From JADGRA01 sp052143535 (GTDB lineage: Bacteria; Myxococcota; Myxococcia; Myxococcales; Myxococcaceae): a DNA stretch of 64,000 bases. Position 1 is the stretch's first letter. Each line of letters begins with the position of its first letter. The position numbers and the translations under genes were made by a program. The stretch covers positions 186,001 through 250,000 of the forward strand of contig JBKQSS010000061.1 in NCBI GenBank assembly GCA_052143535.1, written 5' to 3'. Of this stretch, positions 41,688 through 51,325 are shown one piece after another. The notes below the pieces were generated by a model. The model was not told the origin of the DNA and made no database searches. It saw only the letters and a list, made by a program, of their open reading frames with translations.

Positions 41688-42527
41688 TCAGGAAAGCCCC
41701 GGAGCGAGCTCGGGCATGGCCAAGTCCCGCCCGGGCCGCTGCCCTTGAATGCCACAGCGGCCGTTGCGGACTTCAGAGGGGCGCGGGCGCTGGAAAGGCT
41801 TGTCCGGCTCGGCCGCCGCTGACAAGGGGACAAGGTGGCCCTTCTCCTTTGAAGAAGAGCCCCACCCGGCGAGCGCCTCCCAGGGAATGTCTGCGGAGCG
41901 AGCCCGCATCTCCTGCCGACTCCGCACCACTTCCACGTGCACCCCGTCCGGGCCGGCCGCCAACCGGAGGCGCAGGGAGCCGTCGGCCGGCGCCTCCTCC
42001 GGGGTGAGAAGCAAGAGCAGCCCCCCGGAATGAGAGGCAGCGTCGAGGAGCCGCTTGCAAGCCTGGGGCGTAAGGCGGTGGCCGGTGTGGGTGAGGTCCA
42101 GCACCACGCAGGCAAAGGCGCCACTGCGAAGCAGCTGCAGCGCCGCCCAACCCAGCTGCGAGGGCTGGGGGTGGTTTCCCGGTGGGCCCGCAGCAGAACG
42201 CACCCAGAGGAGTCGCGCGGAATCCACTCCCAAGGCAGCCAGCGCTGGCGGGTACAATTCCCCCGGGCCGTCGATGTATGCCGCCAGCCGGAGCGCGCGG
42301 TGGGCCTCTGCCACCGCACGCAAAGCGAGGCGCGTCCGGCCGGAGGCCGGGCTTCCCCAGAGCTCCACCACCTGCCCCAAGGGAAAGCCGCCGGCGGGCA
42401 ACAGGGCGTCCACCGCCGCCACGCCGGTGCGCAACACGGCGAGGTGGGTGCGGGGGGCCGCCTGCAGCGCTTGAATGTGCGCGCGCAAGCGCTCCACTGT
42501 TTCCAGGTTGCCCCGTGCTGCGTCCAT
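41688..42527 (-). CDS. imuA: ImuA, RecA-like mutasome accessory protein
   Basis: 279-residue ImuA/SulA-type protein of the RecA-like fold, which with ImuB recruits DnaE2 for translesion synthesis. The segment LLPAGGFPLGQVVELWGSPASGRTRLALRAVAEA is the P-loop region, but the Walker Lys is Arg (GSPASGRT), so ATP binding is doubtful. VVLDLTHTGHRL and LLLLLTPEEAP are the core strands. The last 60 residues (SSKEKGHLVPLSAAAEPDKPFQRPRPS) are a tail. ATG at 42527 with AAAGGGG upstream. First gene of imuA-imuB, with a LexA-like operator 14 bases before the start codon. Confidence 0.9.
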   Translation of the reverse strand: MDAARGNLETVERLRAHIQALQAAPRTHLAVLRTGVAAVDALLPAGGFPLGQVVELWGSPASGRTRLALRAVAEAHRALRLAAYIDGPGELYPPALAALGVDSARLLWVRSAAGPPGNHPQPSQLGWAALQLLRSGAFACVVLDLTHTGHRLTPQACKRLLDAASHSGGLLLLLTPEEAPADGSLRLRLAAGPDGVHVEVVRSRQEMRARSADIPWEALAGWGSSSKEKGHLVPLSAAAEPDKPFQRPRPSEVRNGRCGIQGQRPGRDLAMPELAPGLS

Positions 42528-42541
42528 GGCGCCCCTTTAAC

Positions 42542-42558
42542 CTAAACAGAAGTTCAGT
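42542..42558 (-). promoter_or_regulatory. LexA-like operator upstream of imuA
   Basis: Plus-strand CTAAACAGAAGTTCAGT; in gene direction a 6-4-6 near-palindrome CTGAAC-TTCT-GTTTAG. It matches 13 of 17 positions of the remembered M. xanthus LexA motif, with the full GTTCAG half. It overlaps the end of a GATACT (-10-like) at 42556-42561. The site is 14 bases from the imuA ATG. Confidence 0.6.
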
Positions 42559-42920
42559 ATCGCCAGGGCGGCCGACACACAACCTCTTTCCCCCGAGGGG
42601 AGGCGTCTCAGCCGCTTTTTCTCGCAAAAAACGGGGGCCCCAACCCCCCACGCTTGGGGCGCAACCCGAGGCCTCCCACGCCCCAACACCGAAGGTGCTG
42701 GCCAAGGCAGTTTCACCTCCGCCTTGTAAGACTCCCCACTTGGGGACAACCGTGGCGCCCTTGACGACGCCGAAAACTGTCTTAGTCGCTAAACCGTGTC
42801 TTTCTCGGTGCCACAGCCTGCGTTTCTCCCCGGACTTTTGATTGCTAGCCTGGGGGTTGTTGGGTACCAGAGTCCTGTTGGCTGATGTGGCCCGCGTTGG
42901 GAAACGGAGTTGAGATTCAT
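42559..42920. other. Divergent promoter region between imuA and lon
   Basis: No gene is seen in this 393-base interval apart from the LexA-like box at its left end. It has several GC-rich inverted pieces (for example GGGGGCCCCAACCCCC near 42618-42635) and A/T-rich islands near 42608-42620 and 42770-42800. I could not identify a convincing promoter for lon: TTGACG at about 42752 has no clear -10 at standard spacing. A GGAGTT ten or so bases before 42921 is the likely ribosome-binding site. Confidence 0.5.
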
Positions 42921-45383
<2,463 letters not shown>

Positions 45384-45392
45384 CGCCTTCCC

Positions 45393-45425
45393 CAACGCCC
45401 AAGGGACCCTTCCCCCTTGGCGTTG
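45393..45425 (+). terminator. Hairpin downstream of lon
   Basis: Ten bases after the stop, CAACGCCCAAGGG and CCCTTGGCGTTG form a 12-bp stem with one bulged C and a short loop (ACCCTTCC), stronger than other hairpins in the window. It lacks a T-run. It could end lon transcription or insulate lon from the kinase operon. Confidence 0.55.
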
Positions 45426-45505
45426 CTGCGGCCGCGGTCTGAGTTTGAATTGCCGCTCCGGGACGGCCGCGCCTAAGCTTCTGCCGCTTGGTTTGGCGCG
45501 CCCTC

Positions 45506-45529
45506 GGGCCTTGGCCGCGGCCAAGGCCC
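45506..45529. repeat. Perfect 24-bp palindrome between lon and the kinase gene
   Basis: The 12-base arm GGGCCTTGGCCG is followed directly by its reverse complement CGGCCAAGGCCC. Outer bases also pair after a gap (GGCGC and CCCT on the left against AGGG and GCGCC on the right, 45495-45543), so the whole may form an extended cruciform or RNA hairpin. It lies 64 bases before the kinase ATG at 45594, and could be an operator or transcript hairpin. Confidence 0.85.
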
Positions 45530-45593
45530 TCGCCAGGGGCGCCGTCGTTTTTTGGGGCACCTTGCGAGGCCTTTCGCGCATGAGCTTCGGCAG

Positions 45594-47360
45594 ATGAGCC
45601 TCGCCGGTCGCCAGCTGGGCCGCTACCGGCTGCTCGAACTCTTGGGGACGGGCGGCATGAGCGTCGTCTACCGGGGGCTCGACACGGCACTGCAGCGGGA
45701 GGTGGCGGTGAAGGTGCTGCACCCGCACTTGCTGTTGCACCACGGCGACGCCCGGCGGCGGCTGGAACGGGAGGCGCGGGCGGTGGCCCGGCTGCAACAT
45801 CCCAACATCGTCGAAGTCTTCGACGTCGCCGACCCGGGCCTGGAGGACGCCTTCCTGGTGACGGAGCTCGTCCGGGGGGAGACGTTGCGCGCCTTCGCCG
45901 AGCGCGAGCGCTGCTGGCCACCCGAGCTCGGGGCCGCGGTGGTGCACCAGGTGGCGTCGGCCCTGGCGCACGCGCACCAAGCCGGGGTGGTGCACCGCGA
46001 CCTCAAACCGGAAAATGTCATGTTGCGCGAGGATGGCGTCCTGAAGCTGATGGACTTTGGCATCGCCCGCGTCCTCGACCCGGCCGAGCGCCTGACGCAG
46101 ACGGGGGCGCTGGTTGGCTCACCGGCCTACATGGCGCCGGAAGTCATCGACGGGCAGGCCGCCGGCCCGGAAGCAGACGTCTTCGCACTGGGGACGCTTC
46201 TGTACTGGCTGTGGACTGGGGCCCTGCCCTTCGCCGCACCCAGCACTTCCGCCATGTTGAAGCGCATCCTCGACGGGTTATACGAGGACCCCCGGGGCCG
46301 GACGCCCGCGCTGTCAGACGGCCTGGCCGCCATTCTCAGCCGGTGCCTCCAGCACCGAGTGGAGGACCGCTACCCGACGGCGGCCGAAGTGGAGGCGGCA
46401 CTCGCCGCCGCGCTGTCCGAGGTGGGCATGGGCGACCCCGCCGCAGAGCTGGCCGCCTTCCACCTCGAGCCGGCCGCCGCCCGGACGCGCCTGGTCGAGC
46501 GCCTGGCGGACGGCCTCGGGCAAAAGGCCGAGGCCGCGCTCGCCGCGGGCCGCACCGCCCTGGCCTTGGCCAAGGTGGACCAGCTGCTCGGGCTTCGCCC
46601 CGAGGACGCGGTGGCCCAGGGCGTCCTGCAGCGCGCCCTGCGCCAGCGGCGGCGGCGGCGCAGCGGCCGCCTCCTAGGCGCCGCCCTCGCCCTCGGCGTC
46701 CTCGCCCTGTTGGCGGTGGGCAGCCTCCGGGCGGTGCGCCGCGCCAAAGCCGAGCCGGTCGCCGGCACCCCCGCCTCGGCGGCGGCTCCCTCGCCCGCTC
46801 TGTCGGCGCCCAGCACCTTGCCGCCAGCGTCAGCCCCCACCCCACCGCCCTTGCATGCTGAGCAGGCCGTCACGGCGGTGGAAAAGCGCGGCCCTCGGGT
46901 GGAGAGTGTCCCGGTGGAGCTGCTGGTGCGCCCCTATGGCTCGGTGAGTGTCGACGGCGGCCCGCCGAGTCGCGACCCGCTGGCAGCCCATGCGCTGCTC
47001 TTGGCACCCGGGCGACACACCATCCGCGTCAGCTGCCAGTGGTGCGAGGACGTGGACCACGTCATCGACGTCCTCCCGGGCGGCCAGCAGACGTTTGCCC
47101 TCCCGGCACGCCTGAAGACGGCCTACCTCAGCTTCGACTTCCAGCCCCGGGACGCGACGGTGACGGTGGCCGGGGAGCGGCGCACGGCCGAGGAGAGCCT
47201 CCTTCGGCCCTTTGCCCTGTTGTCTCCGCGGGCGGCAAGCCGCTTCATTCACCAGGTGGCCTACGTCGTCTCGCACCCCGGCTACCGGGACAGGACTGGC
47301 ACCTTGGAAGTCCTCCCCGGACAGAGCGAGACGCTGTCTGGCAAGCTGGAGCCCCAGTGA
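45594..47360 (+). CDS. Membrane Ser/Thr protein kinase with PEGA-like C-terminus
   Basis: 588-residue PknB-type kinase. Gly loop LLGTGGMSVVYRG (about 17-28), catalytic Lys40 (VAVKVLH), HRDLKPEN (134-141), MDFGIAR (153-159) and GSPAYMAPE (175-183) are all intact, so it should be active. A helical region follows, then a membrane helix (about 359-381) after an Arg-rich stop-transfer patch, then a Pro/Ala linker and a PEGA-like beta domain (about 435-500: SVSVDGGPPSRDPLAAHALLLAPGRHTIRVSC) outside the cytoplasm, with a second strand-rich domain after it. ATG at 45594. The stop overlaps the next start. The next-but-one gene has an FHA domain, a likely phosphopeptide reader. Confidence 0.93.
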   Translation: MSLAGRQLGRYRLLELLGTGGMSVVYRGLDTALQREVAVKVLHPHLLLHHGDARRRLEREARAVARLQHPNIVEVFDVADPGLEDAFLVTELVRGETLRAFAERERCWPPELGAAVVHQVASALAHAHQAGVVHRDLKPENVMLREDGVLKLMDFGIARVLDPAERLTQTGALVGSPAYMAPEVIDGQAAGPEADVFALGTLLYWLWTGALPFAAPSTSAMLKRILDGLYEDPRGRTPALSDGLAAILSRCLQHRVEDRYPTAAEVEAALAAALSEVGMGDPAAELAAFHLEPAAARTRLVERLADGLGQKAEAALAAGRTALALAKVDQLLGLRPEDAVAQGVLQRALRQRRRRRSGRLLGAALALGVLALLAVGSLRAVRRAKAEPVAGTPASAAAPSPALSAPSTLPPASAPTPPPLHAEQAVTAVEKRGPRVESVPVELLVRPYGSVSVDGGPPSRDPLAAHALLLAPGRHTIRVSCQWCEDVDHVIDVLPGGQQTFALPARLKTAYLSFDFQPRDATVTVAGERRTAEESLLRPFALLSPRAASRFIHQVAYVVSHPGYRDRTGTLEVLPGQSETLSGKLEPQ

Positions 47361-48340
47361 GCGCCCTCCTCGCCCAGCTGGTGCTGCTCCTGGCCGGGGC
47401 CCCACCACCGGCTGCCCAGCCCCAGGACGAGGCGCTCCGGGCAGACCTGGCCGCCCTCTCGGCGGCCTACGACTATGGCCGCTACGCCGAGGTGCTGGAG
47501 CGCGCCGACGCTCGCATCGACGGCCCGGGCCTGGACGCTGCATCCCTGGTGGCTCTGCACCAGCTGGCTGGCCTCTCCGCCTTCAACCTGCACCGACTCG
47601 ACGAGGCGGAGAGGCACATGGCGGCGCTGTTGCGGCTGAACCCCGACTTCAGCCTCGACCCCTTCGTCTACCCACCCCCCACGGTGGCCTTCGTCGAAAA
47701 GCAGCGCCGGGCGATGGCTGCCGAGCTCGAATTCCTACGCGAGCAGCGCCGGCAGCGCGAGGCGGCCGCGAAGGCGGCGGCCGAGGAGCAAGCCGCCCTG
47801 GCCCGGCAGACGGAAGCCCAGCGGAAGGAGCTGGAGCAGATGTCCCGCCAAATTACGGTCCGCACCGTGGAGAAGCACAGCGTCTTGGTGAATTTCGTTC
47901 CCTTTGGCGCCGGCCAGTTTCAGGAGGGGCGCGTCGGTGCCGGCACCGGCTTCGCCGTGGCCGAAGGCGTCCTGGCCATCGTGAGCATCGTCGGCTACTT
48001 CGTCTATGGCTCCATTCTCACCACCCGCACCCTCCAGCTGGAGACTTTTCCCGGGACAACCCAAGTCATCGTCCAGACGGGAATCCCCGCCGCCCGGGCC
48101 AACGAGGCGCAGACTTGGCGCGTGGTGAAAGTCACCAGCGGCATCGGCTTCTACGCCGTCTACGTCGCTGGCGTGCTCGACGCGCTCTTGCACTACCAGG
48201 CCGAAGTGGTGACCACGCACGTCGAGACGCTGGGGCCGCCGGCACCAGCGGCTCTGCCCGCCGAGAGCAGCGCGCCGCGGGTGGAGCTGGTGCCCGCCCC
48301 GCGGGGCAGCATCGGGCTCGGCTTCGGGATGCGCTTCTAG
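47357..48340 (+). CDS. Exported TPR/coiled-coil membrane protein of unknown function
   Basis: 327-residue protein with a GTG start overlapping the kinase stop (GTGA). A signal-like N-terminus (VSALLAQLVLLLAGAPPPAAQ) is followed by a TPR-like helical part (about 25-115: LSAAYDYGRYAEVLERADARI, HQLAGLSAFNLHRLDEAERHMAALLRLNPDF) and a charged coiled coil rich in Arg/Gln/Glu (about 120-165). Then comes a Gly/aromatic segment (VLVNFVPFGAGQFQEG) and at least two hydrophobic stretches (about 180-205 and 248-270). I do not recognise the family. The NFxPFGxGQF motif occurs in DUF5683-like and similar envelope proteins. It probably transmits signals to or from the kinase. Confidence 0.8.
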   Translation: MSALLAQLVLLLAGAPPPAAQPQDEALRADLAALSAAYDYGRYAEVLERADARIDGPGLDAASLVALHQLAGLSAFNLHRLDEAERHMAALLRLNPDFSLDPFVYPPPTVAFVEKQRRAMAAELEFLREQRRQREAAAKAAAEEQAALARQTEAQRKELEQMSRQITVRTVEKHSVLVNFVPFGAGQFQEGRVGAGTGFAVAEGVLAIVSIVGYFVYGSILTTRTLQLETFPGTTQVIVQTGIPAARANEAQTWRVVKVTSGIGFYAVYVAGVLDALLHYQAEVVTTHVETLGPPAPAALPAESSAPRVELVPAPRGSIGLGFGMRF

Positions 48341-48347
48341 CGAGAGG

Positions 48348-50177
48348 GTGAAGACGGACGTGCCTACCCTTCTCGTGCTCGGTCAGGATGGGGCGCCGCG
48401 GGCGGTCCCGCTCTTGAAGCGTGTCACCAGCGTCGGGCGCCATCCGGACAATGATGTGCGTCTGGAGGACCCGGCCGTGGCCGAGCACGCCCTGACCGTG
48501 CTGCGCGAGGGTGACTCCTGGCGGGCGGGCGCGGTGCAGGAGCCCTTCCGGGTGGACGGCAAACGCCGGGAGGCGTGTGTGCTCACCGACGGCCTCACCC
48601 TCAGCCTCGGGAGAACCGAGCTCACCTTCCACGAGGAGCGAGAAGCCCCCCGGGCCCCTTTGCCAGCCGACGCACCCACCATCCTCCGCCGTCTGATTCG
48701 CTTCAGCGCCACGCTGCTCACCTCCCGGGACGCCGACGCCCTCCTGGAAGCTCTCCTCGATGAGGCGGTGGCCTTGACCGGTGCTGACCGCGGGCTGGTG
48801 CTCGTCCTGAAAGAGGGAGAGCTGGTGGTGCGCGCCGCGCGCAACGTCTCGGGCCAGACACTGGCCAACGCCCGCCACCGTCTGTCGGACACGGTGCTCG
48901 GCAAAGTCCTCCGCAGTGGCGAGCCGCTTCTCGTGCAGAACGCGGTGGCCGACCCGGAATTTTCCTCGAGCGCCTCGGTGGTGGATTTGCAGCTGTCCTC
49001 CATCCTCTGCGTCCCGTTGGGCGACGGGAAGCCCCCCTTCGGGCTTCTGTACCTCGGCACCGACCGGTTTCGCGGCGGCTTTGACGCCCAGGCACTGGAC
49101 TTACTCACCATTTTTGCCGCCCAGGCCTCGCTCCTCCTTCAGAATGCGCTGCTGCTCGACGAGCTGCGGCTGGACGTGGCCGAGCTGCGGGACCGCCTGC
49201 AGCAGCAGCGCTACGGCGAGTTGGTGGGCGCCTGCGAGGGCATGCGGGACGTCTACCGGCGCGTCGACAAGGTGGCCCCCACCGACATCACGGTGCTTCT
49301 GGAGGGAGAGACTGGGACCGGGAAGGAGCTCATCGCCCGAGAAATCCACCGGCGCAGTCCGCGTGCCAACGGCCCCTTCGTCTGCCTCAACTGCGGCGCC
49401 ATTCCAGAGGCGCTGCTCGAGGCGGAACTCTTCGGGCATGCCCGCGGGGCCTTCACCGGAGCCGTCGCGAACCGCCCCGGACGTTTCCAGGCCGCCTCCG
49501 GCGGGACGCTGTTTCTCGATGAGCTCGGAGAGATGAGCCCGGCGCTTCAGGTGAAGCTGCTTCGAGCGCTGGAGGAGAAGCAGGTGACGCGCCTCGGGGA
49601 CACGCGGCCGGAGGCGGTGGACCTGCGCGTGGTGGCCGCCACCCACCGCGTCCTTCTGGATGAGGTCCGTCGGGGCACTTTCCGCGAGGACCTCTACTAC
49701 CGCCTCAACACGCTGGCCCTGAAGCTGCCGCCGTTGCGAGAGCGGGGAGAGGACGTGCTGGTGCTGGCGCGGTACTTCCTCGCCAGCTTTGGCAGCGAAT
49801 ACAAGAGCCGGGCGCGAGGCTTCAGCCCTCAGGCGCTTTCGGCGATGCGCAAGTACGGCTGGCCGGGCAACATCCGCGAGCTGAAAAACCGCATCCAACG
49901 CGCCGTGGTGTTGGCCGAGCGCCCGGTGCTTCGCCCCGAGGACCTCGAGCTCGACGCCCAAGACGAGAGGCCCGTCCTGCCTCTGGCCCGGGCCCGCGAG
50001 GAGTTTCAGCGGCGCTACATCGAGGAAGTACTGGAGCGCAACGGCGGAAACCGCACCCGCGCGGCGCGCGAGCTGGGCGTCGACCCGCGCACCGTGTTTC
50101 GCTTCCTGGAGAGGCTCGAGGCCGACGCTGACGGCCGCCCACTCCCCGAGGAGGGCGCAGAGGAGGACCTTCCGTGA
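48348..50177 (+). CDS. Sigma54-dependent activator with FHA and GAF sensory domains
   Basis: 609-residue enhancer-binding protein. Order: FHA domain (about 27-95: SVGRHPDNDVRLEDPAVAEHALTV), GAF domain (about 118-268), AAA+ sigma54-interaction domain (about 289-520) with Walker A GETGTGKE (320-327), the sigma54 contact loop GAFTGA (367-372) and Walker B GGTLFLDE (385-392), and a C-terminal Fis-type HTH (about 560-597: FQRRYIEEVLERNGGNRTRAARELGVDPRTVFRFLERL). The FHA implies recruitment of a phosphorylated partner, perhaps the upstream kinase. GTG at 48348; GTG at 48360 is a better match to the ribosome-binding site. Start of next gene overlaps the stop. Confidence 0.93.
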   Translation: MKTDVPTLLVLGQDGAPRAVPLLKRVTSVGRHPDNDVRLEDPAVAEHALTVLREGDSWRAGAVQEPFRVDGKRREACVLTDGLTLSLGRTELTFHEEREAPRAPLPADAPTILRRLIRFSATLLTSRDADALLEALLDEAVALTGADRGLVLVLKEGELVVRAARNVSGQTLANARHRLSDTVLGKVLRSGEPLLVQNAVADPEFSSSASVVDLQLSSILCVPLGDGKPPFGLLYLGTDRFRGGFDAQALDLLTIFAAQASLLLQNALLLDELRLDVAELRDRLQQQRYGELVGACEGMRDVYRRVDKVAPTDITVLLEGETGTGKELIAREIHRRSPRANGPFVCLNCGAIPEALLEAELFGHARGAFTGAVANRPGRFQAASGGTLFLDELGEMSPALQVKLLRALEEKQVTRLGDTRPEAVDLRVVAATHRVLLDEVRRGTFREDLYYRLNTLALKLPPLRERGEDVLVLARYFLASFGSEYKSRARGFSPQALSAMRKYGWPGNIRELKNRIQRAVVLAERPVLRPEDLELDAQDERPVLPLARAREEFQRRYIEEVLERNGGNRTRAARELGVDPRTVFRFLERLEADADGRPLPEEGAEEDLP

Positions 50178-50713
50178 GGGCCGCGGCGCGACTGGTGGCG
50201 TTGGGGTGCAGCGCGGCCCTGGGGGCCTGCCTGCTTCCCCAGGACGACAACATCCTCGAGCCTCTTCCGACGGCCGCCAACCAACCGCCCAGCATTCTGG
50301 AGGCCCAAGTCCAGCCCTCGACGCGCGTTTTCGCCGTCGGCGGCGGAGCCACCTGCCCGGACCTCACCTTCAGCGCCCCGGTGGAGGACGCTGACCTCTC
50401 GGACCTCCTCTATTACGACTATTACGTCGACTCGACCGCCGACACCGGCCTGGTGGCGCAAGGCACCATTCCTCCGAGCGGAAGCGCCTTCCGCAGCGAG
50501 GCCGCCACCTACACCGTGCATTTCGCCACGCCGGGACCGTTGCAGACGCCTGGGATGCACTGGGTGGAGGTGCTGGTGGCGGACGGGCCGCTGGTCAATG
50601 GGATGCCGGTGCCCATCAGCGTGCCGCTGCCGGACGGCGGCACCACCCTCGAAACCACCTACGCCGTGAGCTACCTGTGGCTGGTGACGGTGACCGACGG
50701 AAGCTGTCCGTGA
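50174..50713 (+). CDS. Lipoprotein of unknown function
   Basis: 179-residue product with a signal peptide and lipobox (SAALGACLLP; Cys about 19). A soluble, strand-rich domain follows, with Pro-rich and Asp-rich patches (EPLPTAANQPPSILEAQ, DADLSDLLYYDYYVDSTAD), similar to the outer-membrane-side lipoproteins often found in myxobacteria. The GTG overlaps the stop of the sigma54 activator gene, so it is the last gene of a coupled operon. It may be a receptor or envelope effector for the kinase system. Convergent with the next gene, with seven bases between. Confidence 0.75.
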   Translation: MRAAARLVALGCSAALGACLLPQDDNILEPLPTAANQPPSILEAQVQPSTRVFAVGGGATCPDLTFSAPVEDADLSDLLYYDYYVDSTADTGLVAQGTIPPSGSAFRSEAATYTVHFATPGPLQTPGMHWVEVLVADGPLVNGMPVPISVPLPDGGTTLETTYAVSYLWLVTVTDGSCP

Positions 50714-50720
50714 GGCGCCT

Positions 50721-51209
50721 TCAGCTGCCGCCGTCGCGCAGTCGGCCGAGCGCACGTCGAAAGGCGTCCACCGCTGGTCCCATCTCCCCGGAGTACTGGA
50801 CGGCGGAGGTGGTGTAGAGGTTTTCCAGCGTCTCGAGCCGCTGGAAAACGTCCCGGCGCTGGCTGTCCTCGGCGCAGCTGGCCCGGGCCTGCCGCAGCCC
50901 GTTCACCCAAGCCACCCGGAAGGCGGTCCACCGCAGCGAGGCCTCGGCCGCCGGCTGCACCGCGGAAAGCCCCTGGCGCCTGGTTTCCAGCTGCTCGTAC
51001 AGCTGTTGTGCACGGCGGGCGCACTCCGCGGTTGAGAGACGCTCCGGGGCGTTGAGCGGCTGGTGCGGCGTCATCTCCATCACCGAGCGCACGACGCTGA
51101 CGATGACCAGCGTCGAGAAGGTGAGCACCACCACCAGGTAGGCTCCGAGCGCCACGGCCCGAAAGGGGCGGTACCGTGCATTGCGCACCTTGGGAGCCTC
51201 AGAAGCCAC
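50721..51209 (-). CDS. Membrane protein of unknown function
   Basis: 162-residue protein with one clear membrane helix (about 19-42: VALGAYLVVVLTFSTLVIVSVV) near a short cytoplasmic N-terminus rich in Arg/Tyr. The rest (about 45-160) is a helical, charged domain with two Cys (ECARRAQQLYEQLETRRQGLS, SCAEDSQRRDVFQRLETLENLY). No recognised family. GTG start at 51209. Downstream of the coiled-coil/TPR gene and mutL in the same direction with a 116-base gap, so cotranscription is possible. Confidence 0.7.
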   Translation of the reverse strand: MASEAPKVRNARYRPFRAVALGAYLVVVLTFSTLVIVSVVRSVMEMTPHQPLNAPERLSTAECARRAQQLYEQLETRRQGLSAVQPAAEASLRWTAFRVAWVNGLRQARASCAEDSQRRDVFQRLETLENLYTTSAVQYSGEMGPAVDAFRRALGRLRDGGS

Positions 51210-51325
51210 GCCTTTGGGTGCTTAAGCCCCGACTCGGCGGCAGGCAAGCGCTGCGCCGCAGGCTTCGGTTTCACCCCGGGGACGCTCTTCAACAGAAAGG
51301 ACGAGCGGGCAACGACAGCGTCCCG

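Noticed and set aside
42750..42790. TTGACG before lon as a heat-shock or housekeeping -35 box
   Set aside because: No -10 element at 16-18 bases is convincing, so a promoter call would be guesswork.
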